From Paenibacillus piri (GTDB lineage Bacteria; Bacillota; Bacilli; Paenibacillales; NBRC-103111): a stretch of 64,000 nt of DNA. Both the position numbers and the translations under genes were made by a program. The notes below the pieces were generated by a model that was not told the origin of the DNA, made no database searches, and worked only from the letters and a program-made list of their open reading frames with translations. How positions within the stretch are numbered: the first letter of the stretch is position 1; every line of letters begins with the position of its first letter. The stretch spans positions 434,001-498,000 of the forward strand of contig NZ_SMRT01000002.1 of the NCBI RefSeq assembly GCF_004354045.1. Direction: 5' to 3'. This document shows, piece by piece, positions 53,047 to 61,922 of the stretch.

Positions 53047-53676
53047 ATGACCGAAGAAATGAAGTATTGGAACCGGATCTTTACCGAGCGGAACGATGAG
53101 AAGCCGGTTTACGACGATTGGCTGGATAAGCACGCATCGATATTGGAGACATCCCGGGACGTGCCGGTCATTGACCTTGGCTGCGGCATCGGCTGCGACA
53201 GCCTTTATCTCAGCGAGCGCGGCTTCTCCGTTATCGCGTGCGATTTGTCGGAGGAGGCGCTGCGGCGCCTCCGGAGGCACGTGCCGGAGGCGAAGACGCT
53301 GCGGCTCGATCTTCAAGAGCGGCTGCCCTTCACCGACGGCAGCGCCAAGCTGGTTATCGCCGATCTGAGCCTGCATTATTTTTCATGGACCGATACGGAG
53401 GCGATTGTCGACGATATCCGGCGCGTGTTGGAGCCGAACGGCTGCCTGCTGTGCCGCGTAAATTCCGTCCATGACGTCGAATTCGGAGCCGGCCGGGGGA
53501 TCGAGCTGGAGCCGAATTATTTCGAGCAGGACGGACGCCGCAAACGTTTTTTCAACGAGAGCCAGGTCGACCGCTTATTTCAGGACTGGCGCACGGTTTA
53601 CAAGCATGAGGCTGTGATGACCCGATACGGACGGCCGAAGCGGCTGTGGGAACTTGCTTTACGAAGTCCGGTGTAA
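53047..53676 (+). CDS. Class I SAM-dependent methyltransferase
   Basis: Small methyltransferase with the SAM motif VIDLGCGIGCDSLYLSERG, the acidic loop VIACDLSEEAL, and the post-II block LVIADLSLHYFSWTDTEAIV. The Tehb/UbiE-like layout suggests a small-molecule substrate. GGAGG at 53037-53041 favours the ATG at 53047 (5 nt) over 53044. Substrate unknown. Confidence 0.85.
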   Translation: MTEEMKYWNRIFTERNDEKPVYDDWLDKHASILETSRDVPVIDLGCGIGCDSLYLSERGFSVIACDLSEEALRRLRRHVPEAKTLRLDLQERLPFTDGSAKLVIADLSLHYFSWTDTEAIVDDIRRVLEPNGCLLCRVNSVHDVEFGAGRGIELEPNYFEQDGRRKRFFNESQVDRLFQDWRTVYKHEAVMTRYGRPKRLWELALRSPV

Positions 53677-53745
53677 GCTGAGGTTCGGAAACCGAGCAAG
53701 TTGAACGCTGCGAAAACCAAATTCATGGCAAAGGAGAGGTCTGCA

Positions 53746-54213
53746 ATGAACGAGCTGATTCAGGCGTATGCGCAAGGCTATGACCAATTGACGGAGGCAT
53801 TGAACGGGGTGAGCGAGGAACTGCTTCATTTCAAGCCGGCTCCGGACAAATGGAGCATTAAAGAAGTGATCATCCATGTAAGCGATGCGGAAATGATAGC
53901 CATCTACAGGATGAAAAAGATTATCGCCGAAAATAATCCGCTGCTGTTCAAATTCGACCCCGACGCCTGGGCGGGACGGCTGAAGTATGAATCGCTTGAT
54001 CTTCAGCATTATTTGGAGCTGTTCAAGCTGCAGCGTGCCGGAATGACGGCCGTGCTAAAAGGGCTGCAGCCGGACGATTGGGAACGGACGGGCGTGCATA
54101 ATATTGCAGGCAAGCAGACGCTGAAGGACATTGTGAGCATGTTTGTCGGTCACGTAAGCCGGCATATACAGCAAATCGAGCGGAACAAGCAAGCTTTTCA
54201 ATCCCGAATCTAG
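53746..54213 (+). CDS. DinB family protein
   Basis: Four-helix-bundle metal-binding protein of the DinB/YfiT superfamily. The three histidine ligands are in KEVIIHVSDAEM (His near residue 44) and GHVSRHIQQIE near the C-terminus. KWSIKEVIIHV is the typical start of helix 2. GGAGAGG lies 7 nt before the ATG at 53746. Related enzymes are thiol S-transferases; the activity here is unknown. Confidence 0.85.
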   Translation: MNELIQAYAQGYDQLTEALNGVSEELLHFKPAPDKWSIKEVIIHVSDAEMIAIYRMKKIIAENNPLLFKFDPDAWAGRLKYESLDLQHYLELFKLQRAGMTAVLKGLQPDDWERTGVHNIAGKQTLKDIVSMFVGHVSRHIQQIERNKQAFQSRI

Positions 54214-54223
54214 GAGCATAACT

Positions 54224-54745
54224 ATGAAAGCCGTATATGCAGGAAGCTTCGATCCGATTACGCTAGGTCATTTGTCGGTTATTGAGCGGGCGTTCAAGCT
54301 GTTCGAGAACGTCCACATTGTGATAGCGAACAACCGTTCGAAAAAGCACTACTTCTCGCTTCCGCAAAGAACCGATTTGGTGAGAGCGTCAATCGGGAAT
54401 CAGTTTGCCGGGCGCGTTCATGTGGTTCCTTTCGAGGGCGTCGTAGCCAATTATATTAACGCGAATCAAATCGATGCCGTCATCCGAGGAATTCGCAATA
54501 TGACGGATCTTGATTACGAGTTCCAGATGGAGCAGTTTATCCGTAATACGACAGTCGCCGATACGGTTTATTTATCGCCTTACACACCGGATATGCTGAC
54601 CAGCAGCTCCTTGGTGCGCATGTTTTTTCAGTCGAACAAATCGGAGCTCGCCAAACGGTATATGCATCCGGACGCCTACGACCTGGCCGTCGCTTTTTTA
54701 CATGAAATGACGTCCGTCAACGAGCATCGTACAGAATCGGAATGA
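54224..54745 (+). CDS. coaD: Phosphopantetheine adenylyltransferase
   Basis: Fourth step of coenzyme A synthesis. The N-terminal nucleotidyltransferase motif GSFDPITLGH, the substrate region KKHYFSLPQRTDLV, IRGIRNMTDLDYEFQM and the SSSLVR motif are all present. The usual Y-x-F-I before SSS is here TPDMLTSSS, a small variation. At 173 residues the length is slightly above the usual ~160. It follows the DinB gene by 10 nt. Confidence 0.95.
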   Translation: MKAVYAGSFDPITLGHLSVIERAFKLFENVHIVIANNRSKKHYFSLPQRTDLVRASIGNQFAGRVHVVPFEGVVANYINANQIDAVIRGIRNMTDLDYEFQMEQFIRNTTVADTVYLSPYTPDMLTSSSLVRMFFQSNKSELAKRYMHPDAYDLAVAFLHEMTSVNEHRTESE

Positions 54746-54808
54746 TAGGGAGCGGGCTACAAATCAATCAAGATATAGGTAATACGATTACGTTTTAAAG
54801 GGGCTGCT

Positions 54809-56068
54809 ATGTTAACCTACTTTAAAGATTTTATTTTAAATATTTTCTTTATATTTTCCCCGCTCGTATTTTATCCCTATATTTACAAAACAAAAAGCAA
54901 TGCTCGCTTATATTGTTCGTTGATGTACATACTGTTTGCATTTGCGCTGGTCGTTACGATGTCTTTTCCGATTGATTTGAACGGATTAATTTTCGATTTC
55001 CGCTCCATACCGTTGGTGATCGGAGCTTTATACGGCGGAACATTCGTCTCGGCACTGCTGTTCTTTACCCTAATTTTGTACCGGGATATGCTGGGCGCTC
55101 CGCATAATTGGTACTACTTTTTTGCCATTTTGCCCGGATTTATACTATTGGTGCTGTCTCTGAAGCCTTTTCAATCGCTTAAGCTGTATCCTAAAATGTT
55201 CGTTTCTATTCTTTTATGCACCGTCATTAAGCTGTTTGCATTCGGCCTGTACCTTTCGCTCACCGGTCAGCTGACGCTGTTGACCATCAAGCCGGCCTCG
55301 ACATTGATAACGTACCTGCTTCAAGCGTGCATCGTCGGTTTTTATGTGTATTTGCTTGAATTTTTAAACGGCCATTTTCAGATGCAGGATGAGATTGTCA
55401 AAAGCGAGAAAATAAAAATGATCGGTGAAATGGCCGCCTCCGTCGCCCATGAGATCCGCAATCCGCTTACGACGGTCAGAGGGTTTATCCAGTTGTTCGG
55501 AAACGCCAATCTGGAGCCGGACAAAAAAGAAATTTACCAGAAAATATGTCTGGACGAATTGGATAGAGCCCAGCTGATTATTACGGACTATCTCACCCTT
55601 GCCAAACCTGACCCCGATATCGTTGAAAAAATTAACGTAAACGGCGAGCTCGACTATTTATCCAATGTGCTGCTGACCTATGCGAATTATAACCGGATTC
55701 AGGTTGACAAGACACCGTCGGAAAATAACGATCTGTGCATCCTCGGCGACCGGTACAAATTTCGGCAGGCGCTCATTAACATCGGCAAAAACGCTATCGA
55801 AGCAATGAACCAAGGAGGAAGCTTAAGACTGAAAGCATTTTTACGGCATGATGGTGTAGTGATGATCATTAGCGATACGGGGGCCGGGATGACGCCGGAA
55901 CAAGTAAAAAGGCTCGGGACGCCGTTTTACTCCACGAAAGAAAAAGGTACGGGACTCGGGACAATGGTCTCCTTCGGTATCATTAAGAAGATGGACGGAA
56001 AAATTGAAATCGAGAGCGAGCCGGGCAAAGGTACGACATACACCCTATTGTTTCCGGCGGCTGAATGA
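54809..56068 (+). CDS. Sensor histidine kinase with 5TM_5TMR_LYT domain (KinB-like)
   Basis: Membrane histidine kinase of the type that feeds the sporulation phosphorelay in Bacillus (KinB). Five to six membrane helices cover residues 5-185 (5TM receptor of the LytS-YhcK type, with DFRSIPLVIGALYGG). The phosphorylated His214 is in ASVAHEIRNPLTTVRG. The ATPase has N box NIGKNAIEAM, G1 ISDTGAGM, and G2 EKGTGLGTMV. There is no response-regulator gene beside it, as for KinB, though the Tad locus lies downstream. Confidence 0.9.
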   Translation: MLTYFKDFILNIFFIFSPLVFYPYIYKTKSNARLYCSLMYILFAFALVVTMSFPIDLNGLIFDFRSIPLVIGALYGGTFVSALLFFTLILYRDMLGAPHNWYYFFAILPGFILLVLSLKPFQSLKLYPKMFVSILLCTVIKLFAFGLYLSLTGQLTLLTIKPASTLITYLLQACIVGFYVYLLEFLNGHFQMQDEIVKSEKIKMIGEMAASVAHEIRNPLTTVRGFIQLFGNANLEPDKKEIYQKICLDELDRAQLIITDYLTLAKPDPDIVEKINVNGELDYLSNVLLTYANYNRIQVDKTPSENNDLCILGDRYKFRQALINIGKNAIEAMNQGGSLRLKAFLRHDGVVMIISDTGAGMTPEQVKRLGTPFYSTKEKGTGLGTMVSFGIIKKMDGKIEIESEPGKGTTYTLLFPAAE

Positions 56069-56105
56069 ACTCTGCATGATCATTCAACAAAATCGGATGA
56101 AATGG

Positions 56106-56133
56106 TTGAAATTTCCTTTTAATGTGCTATAAT
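56106..56133 (+). promoter_or_regulatory. Putative sigma-A promoter before the Tad locus
   Basis: TTGAAA (56106-56111) and a perfect TATAAT (56128-56133) are 16 bp apart, in the gap after the kinase gene. It points toward the leader hairpins and the Tad genes. Confidence 0.55.
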
Positions 56134-56149
56134 CGATTTTAATCCTATA

Positions 56150-56208
56150 GAACTCAGGCGGAAGCACCGCTGTTCAAGTGGCAACTTGTTCAGTGAGTGC
56201 TTTTTTTG
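56150..56208 (+). terminator. Attenuator-like leader terminator
   Basis: AAGCAC...CTGTTCAAGT pairs with ACTTGTTCAG...GTGCTT and is followed by TTTTTTT, giving a strong terminator about 25-70 nt after the probable transcription start. A competing hairpin GCGG-AAGCA-CCGC uses part of the same 5' arm. The arrangement suggests regulated read-through into the Tad genes. The rest of 56069-56391 holds only the promoter and one small ORF. Confidence 0.5.
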
Positions 56209-56230
56209 CGTTCTCGGTTGGGAGGAGGCG

Positions 56231-56329
56231 ATGCACATTACGATTAAATTAAAGGCGGCCATCGTACTGGCGATCATTTCGGCAGTTCTGGCAGCCAGCG
56301 GAATTTTGCAGCTGATGGGGGAGATGTAG
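56231..56329 (+). CDS. Small hydrophobic ORF at the head of the Tad locus
   Basis: A 32-residue peptide (HITIKLKAAIVLAIISAVLA ...) with a single membrane helix and GGGAGGAGGC directly before its ATG. It may be a small membrane protein or the remnant of a CpaB-type pilus protein that normally starts with such a helix. The next gene starts 62 bp further on. Not recognised. Confidence 0.4.
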   Translation: MHITIKLKAAIVLAIISAVLAASGILQLMGEM

Positions 56330-56391
56330 CTCGAATTATTGTGATCCATAGTGCGGTACCGTGAAGCATAAGGAGGAGGGGCCAGACGCCA

Positions 56392-57528
56392 ATGGCGAAA
56401 ATGAAGCTCGTTTTACTGGAGCAGGATTCGTATTTCATCGATATGCTGTCTTCGTACATCCGCACCTCGGAGCATGCGGATACGTTCACGATCAGCGTGT
56501 TTACGTCGAAGGAGCAAGGGTTTTCGTTTGTCGAACGATCGCGGGAGCCTTATATTTTGCTCGTTCATGAGCGGTTTATACCGCTGCCCGAGCATGTGTT
56601 TCAACGGCAGCTGGGCTGCCTCATTCTGCTGAGCGACGCGCCGTCGGCTGCGGATATCATGGAATATCCGGTGCTTTGCAAATATCGTCCGTTAAATCAG
56701 CTGTTGTCGCATATTATATCTCATTTTAACGAATACGCTTCGAATAGGATGCTGAAGGGGAGCAGAAGCTCCCGCGTTATTTCCGTCTACTCGGCTGTCG
56801 GCGGCAGCGGCAAGACGCTTACGGCGGTACATCTCGCCAGAGAGCTTGCGGATCAAGGCAAGCGGGTTTTTTATCTCAACCTGGAGCAGCTGCCGTCCGC
56901 GGCATGGCTGGAAGCGGAGCCTGAAGAGGAGGACAATTATTTTTCGCGGATGCTGTATTACGGCAAAACGGACATGAAGCTGCAGACGGCCAAGGTGGAG
57001 CGGTATAAGCGAAGACACCGGATTATGGGCTTCGATTATTTTCCCGGCGTTTCGGCGGCGGTTGAAATGTCGGAAATAACCGAACACGATACCGAATCGC
57101 TCATCCAATCGGTGCTGGCGTCCGGAGGCTACGATTGCTTGCTGCTCGATTTGGACTCGCCGCTTTACCCGCGGGTGACCGCTTCGTTGAAGCAGAGCGA
57201 CCAGGTGCTTTGGCTTGTCATTGACGATCGCGTTCATTTGGAAAAAACGAAGCTGCTGCTCAGTCAGCTCGCCGGGCTGGAAGGAATGCAGGACAGCGGA
57301 CTTAACGGGAAGCTGCGGTTTGTCGTAAACAAGTACGGCGGATCGCTTAGCAGCGGGCTGGCGGCACAGCAGCTGCCCGTAGCCGGCTATTTGCCCTACG
57401 TTCCCGAATGGAAGGCGGTCGGCAGCCTGGAGACGCTGCAGGCCCGCGGGGCGTTCAGCGAAAGCGTAGGAGCGATTACCGGGATCTATTCTCCCGACGA
57501 AGCGAGGCAAGCCGATGTGGTCCGATGA
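56392..57528 (+). CDS. cpaE: CpaE-like P-loop ATPase of the Tad pilus locus
   Basis: MinD/ParA-like protein that helps position or regulate Tad (type IVc) pilus machinery. An N-terminal receiver-like domain (about 1-125; MAKMKLVLLEQDSYFIDML) precedes the ATPase with the variant Walker A motif YSAVGGSGKTLTA. CLLLDLDSPL is the second acidic strand and RFVVNKYGG the guanine/adenine-type motif. It overlaps tadA by 14 nt. AGGAGGAGGGG lies 11 nt before the ATG, a slightly long gap. Confidence 0.82.
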   Translation: MAKMKLVLLEQDSYFIDMLSSYIRTSEHADTFTISVFTSKEQGFSFVERSREPYILLVHERFIPLPEHVFQRQLGCLILLSDAPSAADIMEYPVLCKYRPLNQLLSHIISHFNEYASNRMLKGSRSSRVISVYSAVGGSGKTLTAVHLARELADQGKRVFYLNLEQLPSAAWLEAEPEEEDNYFSRMLYYGKTDMKLQTAKVERYKRRHRIMGFDYFPGVSAAVEMSEITEHDTESLIQSVLASGGYDCLLLDLDSPLYPRVTASLKQSDQVLWLVIDDRVHLEKTKLLLSQLAGLEGMQDSGLNGKLRFVVNKYGGSLSSGLAAQQLPVAGYLPYVPEWKAVGSLETLQARGAFSESVGAITGIYSPDEARQADVVR

Positions 57529-58741
57529 AACGGTAGCGATCCTCAAGCAGATCGTCAAAGAAAAGCTGGATCTGTCGTTTTCCGTGACGGACGAGCAGCT
57601 GATGGAGATGATCGAGCAGGAAGTGTTCGCATTTCCGTTCGAGGACTATTTGACCTTCGGACAAAAGCATCGTTTGGTGCTGCGGCTGTTTCATTCGTTC
57701 CGGGGTCTGGATGTCCTGCAGCCGTTAGTCGACGACGCTTCGATAACGGAAATTATGATCAACCGGCACGATCAAATTTTCATTGAGCAGGACGGTCGCG
57801 TTGCATTGTCCGATGTGAAATTTGAAAGCAGGGAAAAGCTGGAGGATGTTATTCAATCGATTGTCGCGCGCGTCAATCGTGCGGTGAATGAATCGAGCCC
57901 GATTGTCGATGCCCGGCTGCTGGACGGCTCGCGCGTCAATGTCGTACTATCGCCGGTCGCTCTTGAGGGGCCGGCCATGACGATCCGCAAGTTTCCGTCG
58001 TCTCCGCTAACATTGGCCGATCTGATCGCCAAAGGGGCGTTGACGGACGAGGCGGCCGCGTTTCTGATCAGGCTCGTCAAGGCGAAATACAATCTGTTTA
58101 TCGGCGGCGGTACCGGCTCCGGCAAAACAACGTTTCTTAACGCGTTGTCGCAGTATATTCCCGATGATGAACGGATCATTACGATCGAGGATTCGGCGGA
58201 GCTGCAAATCCGCACCGTCCCGAATCTGGTTCGTCTGGAGACGCGCAATGTGAATACGGAAGGCAAGGGGGAAATAACCATTCGCGATTTGATCCGTTCC
58301 TCGCTGCGGATGCGGCCGAACCGGATTATCGTCGGAGAGGTGCGGGGGGCCGAGGCGTTGGATATGCTGCAGGCGATGAATACCGGACACGATGGGAGCC
58401 TATCGACCGGTCATGCGAATTCTACAACGGATATGCTGAGTCGGCTTGAAACGATGGTGTTGAGCGGCGCTTCGCTTCCCGTGGAAGTGATCCGCAAGCA
58501 GATTTGCTCGGCCATCGATGTAATGATCCATCTGCAAAGGCTAAGGGACCGGTCGCGCAGAATAACGGAAATCAGCGAAATTATCGGATTGTCCGACGGG
58601 GAGGTGCAGTTGAATCCATTATTTCAATTTGTAGAGCGGGGCGAAGCGCCGGAAGGCAGCGTGATCGGCGAGCTGCAGTCAACCGGCAATGCGCTTCGAT
58701 TCGCGGAAAAGCTGGCGATGGCGGGGGTGACGCCTCACTGA
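57515..58741 (+). CDS. tadA: Tad secretion ATPase TadA/CpaF
   Basis: Hexameric ATPase that powers Tad/Flp pilus assembly. Walker A is GGGTGSGKTTFLN near residue 197, the Asp box IITIEDSAELQI follows, Walker B is MRPNRIIVGEVRGAEALDML, and the His box is GHDGSLSTGHANS. The N-terminal domain has the CpaF pattern LVDDASITEIMINRHDQIFIE. At 408 residues it is complete. The start ATG lies within the end of cpaE. Confidence 0.95.
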   Translation: MWSDETVAILKQIVKEKLDLSFSVTDEQLMEMIEQEVFAFPFEDYLTFGQKHRLVLRLFHSFRGLDVLQPLVDDASITEIMINRHDQIFIEQDGRVALSDVKFESREKLEDVIQSIVARVNRAVNESSPIVDARLLDGSRVNVVLSPVALEGPAMTIRKFPSSPLTLADLIAKGALTDEAAAFLIRLVKAKYNLFIGGGTGSGKTTFLNALSQYIPDDERIITIEDSAELQIRTVPNLVRLETRNVNTEGKGEITIRDLIRSSLRMRPNRIIVGEVRGAEALDMLQAMNTGHDGSLSTGHANSTTDMLSRLETMVLSGASLPVEVIRKQICSAIDVMIHLQRLRDRSRRITEISEIIGLSDGEVQLNPLFQFVERGEAPEGSVIGELQSTGNALRFAEKLAMAGVTPH

Positions 58742-59761
58742 TTGGAGCAAGTGATCCGTAGGGGAAGGAGGGATGCAATTGGGATTATGCTTATAGTCAT
58801 CGTTATGCTGGGGGGAGCTTGCTGGATCGGCTGGACGCTGCTCCAGAGCCAGCGAATACGCAGAGCCGCGTTAGCGGATACCGATGTGAAGGCGAGGGGC
58901 AAGCGCCGGCTGCCTGTATCCGGTTGGCCGGCTGCGGCCGGCTTGCTGCGAGGTCTTTCAGCCGGACGCAAACCTGCAGGGACATTGCCGTTATCGCATC
59001 AACAGCTTCCGGGAACGGGACTGATCGATTATAACGAATATGCGATGACCCCCAGGCAGAAGTTCCTTTCGGCCGTTATTGCCGCAGGATGTCTCGCTTG
59101 TATTGGCTTTATTTTTTACAATCACTGGTTCGGCGCATTGGTGCTTTCCGCAGCCGGGCTGTACTATCCGGTCATTCGTCGCAAGCAGTTAATCCGCAAG
59201 CGCAGAAATCAGCTTCAGCTGCAGTTCAAACAGGCGCTTGCTTCGATATCCTCGGCATTGGGAGCCGGTAAATCGGTTGAGATCGCCTTTCTCGAAGCGC
59301 TGTCGGATTTGCGGCTGCTCTATCCGGACCCGCAAGCCCTCATCGTCAAAGAGCTTGAAACGATTAACCGGCGCTTGGAGAACGGCGAGACGATTGAGAC
59401 TGCGCTGAACGATTTAAGCGGCCGTTCGGGCTTGGACGATATTCAGCAGTTTACGGAAGTGTTTGTCATCTGCAAACGGACGGGGGGCAATCTTGTCCAA
59501 GTTATGCGCCGAACGGCTTCGATTATCCAGGAGAAGCTTGATATTCAACAGGATATTCAAGTGATGCTGGCGCAAAAGCGGTTTGAGTCGAAAATTTTGG
59601 CATTTGCGCCGCTCGTAGTCATTGCCGTGCTTAGCTTCAGCTCGCCGGATTATATGGAGCCTATGTATAAGGGGGCCGGCCGTCTCATTATGTCGGTGTC
59701 GCTGCTTATTTTAGCCGGCTGCTATATGGTAACGCAGCTGATCATGAACATTAAGGTGTGA
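58742..59761 (+). CDS. tadB: Tad inner-membrane platform protein TadB
   Basis: Type II secretion F-domain protein. After an N-terminal helix come two central helices (FLSAVIAAGCLACIGFIFYN, NHWFGALVLSAAGLYYPVI), the cytoplasmic F domain (LQFKQALASISSALGAGKSVEIAFLEALSDL) and two C-terminal helices. The start is uncertain. A TTG at 58742 follows the tadA stop directly, while GGAAGGAGG (58762-58770) points to a start near 58778-58787, where an ATG at 58787 is in frame. Confidence 0.88.
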   Translation: MEQVIRRGRRDAIGIMLIVIVMLGGACWIGWTLLQSQRIRRAALADTDVKARGKRRLPVSGWPAAAGLLRGLSAGRKPAGTLPLSHQQLPGTGLIDYNEYAMTPRQKFLSAVIAAGCLACIGFIFYNHWFGALVLSAAGLYYPVIRRKQLIRKRRNQLQLQFKQALASISSALGAGKSVEIAFLEALSDLRLLYPDPQALIVKELETINRRLENGETIETALNDLSGRSGLDDIQQFTEVFVICKRTGGNLVQVMRRTASIIQEKLDIQQDIQVMLAQKRFESKILAFAPLVVIAVLSFSSPDYMEPMYKGAGRLIMSVSLLILAGCYMVTQLIMNIKV

Positions 59762-59768
59762 GATTCCA

Positions 59769-60635
59769 TTGATGATGCTGGTGCTGTTTTTCGCAGAGCT
59801 TGCAGCAGGCGGCATGCTGCTTCTGGCGGCGTTTCCCGAATACAGAGCATTCGTAACCGAACACCGGGCACAGCTTCAAATGCCGATGGCGGCGCCGCTG
59901 TCTTTTTGGCTTATCGATCGGCTGAAGTTGGCCGATCACTTGTCCGAAGCGTTGTCGCGCGTCCATCAGACGATGGCCGGGCTTTACGGAAGCAAGACGG
60001 CGATCGTGCGGACCAAATGCTTTTCGGCCAATGTGCTTACTGCGGGGATCGCCGTTGTGACGGGCAGCACTTTACTCGGTGCAGTCGCCGAGGGAGGCGC
60101 GGAAATGCTGCTCTACGGCTGCTGTTTAACCGCACTGCTGCCGTTTGTATTTTTCAAGGAGCTGACAGGGCGGCTGCGCAAGAAAAAACGTCTAATGCTG
60201 CTTGAGCTTCCCGAGGTGGTCAATCAAATGGTGCTGCTAGTCAATGCGGGTGCAACGGTGCAGCAGGCGCTAACCCGGTGCGTTGAGCATAAACCCGCAA
60301 TACAGGACAGCCCGTTGCTTGTCGAGCTGGCTGCGGCCGTACATGAAATCCGGATGAATGCGTCGTTTTCCAAGGCGTTGGAAGATTTCAACAAACGGTG
60401 CGGCGTCCAGGAAGTATCTTTATTTACGACTACGCTGCTGCTCAACTATAAGCGTGGCGGCGATGAGCTTGTCATGGCATTGAAGGAGCTGTCCTCAACG
60501 TTATGGGAGAAGCGGAAATCGTTGGCCAAGACGATGGGGGAGGAAGCCTCGTCCAAAATGGTGTTTCCGATGGTTTGCATATTTATGGTCGTGATGATTG
60601 TCGTCGCGGCTCCGGCTATTTTAATGATGGGTTGA
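59769..60635 (+). CDS. tadC: Tad inner-membrane platform protein TadC
   Basis: Second F-domain protein of the Tad platform. Helices lie at both ends and centre (MMLVLFFAELAAGGMLLLAAF; MVFPMVCIFMVVMIVVAAPAILMMG). The F domain has PEVVNQMVLLVNAGATVQQALTRC and MNASFSKALEDFNKRCGVQEVSLF. The TTG at 59769 or the ATGs at 59772/59775 may start it; tadB ends 8 bp before. Confidence 0.88.
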   Translation: MMMLVLFFAELAAGGMLLLAAFPEYRAFVTEHRAQLQMPMAAPLSFWLIDRLKLADHLSEALSRVHQTMAGLYGSKTAIVRTKCFSANVLTAGIAVVTGSTLLGAVAEGGAEMLLYGCCLTALLPFVFFKELTGRLRKKKRLMLLELPEVVNQMVLLVNAGATVQQALTRCVEHKPAIQDSPLLVELAAAVHEIRMNASFSKALEDFNKRCGVQEVSLFTTTLLLNYKRGGDELVMALKELSSTLWEKRKSLAKTMGEEASSKMVFPMVCIFMVVMIVVAAPAILMMG

Positions 60636-60661
60636 TTGTACAAAGACAGGAGGCAGCAATT

Positions 60662-60880
60662 ATGAATAAAATAAATCGGGCGATCCGCAGCTTTTGGCAC
60701 GATGAGGACGGACTGGGCACGCTTGAGATCTTGTTGATCGTGGCGGTACTCGTTATCATCGCCATTGCTTTTCGAAAATGGATCATGAAGTGGGTGCAGG
60801 ATTTGTTTCTTTCCGCGAATACGGAGATTACCGATCAGTCCGGTACGATTAACAGCAATGCAAAATCGATCAGCCCATAA
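60662..60880 (+). CDS. Flp-type pilin-like small protein
   Basis: A 72-residue class IV prepilin-like protein: short charged leader, then GLGTLEILLIVAVLVIIAIA. Cleavage after the first Gly would put Glu at position +5, as in Flp pilins, followed by the hydrophobic helix that packs in the pilus core. AGGAGG lies 9 nt before the ATG. It follows tadC by 26 bp, so it is probably the major subunit of this Tad system. No prepilin peptidase gene is in the window. Confidence 0.78.
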   Translation: MNKINRAIRSFWHDEDGLGTLEILLIVAVLVIIAIAFRKWIMKWVQDLFLSANTEITDQSGTINSNAKSISP

Positions 60881-61910
60881 CAGGCTGCGCCGCCCGGAAC
60901 CCAGTGTGCCGCATCTTGGCTGTCCAAAGCGGTTGCTCAAGGAATCGAACGGAGGCTTTACGATCGAAGCAAGCTTCGTGCTCCCGCTGCTGCTGTTGTC
61001 TACGCTGTCGCTGCTGTTTTTGGCGTTATTCGTCTTTCAGACCTCGGCAGCCAATCATACGGCAGGACTGGCGGCGGATCGATCGGCATTCGTCTGGGAC
61101 AACAGCAAACGGGACCCGATTACCGGATCGTTTTCGGCCGGAGAGGGCGACGGTCTTTATTGGAGGCTGAGCAATGACAGCGTATCGGATCTGTTCCGCT
61201 TCCTGATCCCGAATGCAGCTTCGCAAATTGCGCTGCCTGTATCCGGGATTTCCGCATCCGACGGTCCGGAAGGCAAGCTGCGGCGCGTCGGATCCGTCGT
61301 TTCGCCGGAATGGAACGGAATCATGAACTACCGGAATAACGGCTTCAGCCGGGTCGTTACGGTTCAGCTGGACAAGCCGTTTCATTCTCCGGGCTTTGCG
61401 GAACGCAATCTCCTGGATAAGGTTGAATCATCGGCGCAGGCGTATGTCGTCGAGCCGGTCGAATCGATTCGGATTATCGATCTGACCCGGACGTTCATCC
61501 AGGACATCAAGGATCGAATCAAGCCTGATGCGGCGCTCCAATTAATGAAGGAGCCCCAGACGGTTCCGGATAAACCGGCTGTAATTAACAGCCATAAATC
61601 CGCTGTAGCTTATTTGCAAACGTTGGTGAACGGCAGCGAGCGTACGATTCAAGTCAATAAAGATACGAAGCGGCAGGTTGATGCGATGGATGCCAATCAG
61701 GTGGCGCATCAAGCCTTTTATACGTTCAGCGAGAGCCAGTTGAGAAACGAGCAGCTGCCAAAGGACGTACAATTGCTGAACAACGGAACGGAAGTGAAGG
61801 GAGTCGTTTGGCATTTTTTTAAGCAAGCCAAAAACAGCGAGGTGAAGCTGTCTGCCCGTCTGCGGGCGGAGCTGGAACGAAACGGGATCGTCGTTGTCAT
61901 CCACGAATAG
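60858..61910 (+). CDS. TadE-like pseudopilin
   Basis: Minor pilin-like protein of the Tad locus. After a basic leader, NGGFTIEASFVLPLLLLSTL has the TadE signature and a prepilin-type helix, followed by a ~280-residue extracellular domain that I do not recognise. It is longer than typical TadE (about 150-200 residues). The ATG at 60858 overlaps the pilin gene by 23 nt but has no clear ribosome binding site, so coupling is likely; a GTG at 60906 is a possible alternative. Confidence 0.72.
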   Translation: MQNRSAHNRLRRPEPSVPHLGCPKRLLKESNGGFTIEASFVLPLLLLSTLSLLFLALFVFQTSAANHTAGLAADRSAFVWDNSKRDPITGSFSAGEGDGLYWRLSNDSVSDLFRFLIPNAASQIALPVSGISASDGPEGKLRRVGSVVSPEWNGIMNYRNNGFSRVVTVQLDKPFHSPGFAERNLLDKVESSAQAYVVEPVESIRIIDLTRTFIQDIKDRIKPDAALQLMKEPQTVPDKPAVINSHKSAVAYLQTLVNGSERTIQVNKDTKRQVDAMDANQVAHQAFYTFSESQLRNEQLPKDVQLLNNGTEVKGVVWHFFKQAKNSEVKLSARLRAELERNGIVVVIHE

Positions 61911-61922
61911 GAGGGAGTCGCC

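Noticed and set aside
58772..58795. ATG at 58772 after GGAAGGAGG as the tadB start
   Set aside because: That ATG is in another frame and meets a stop after seven codons.
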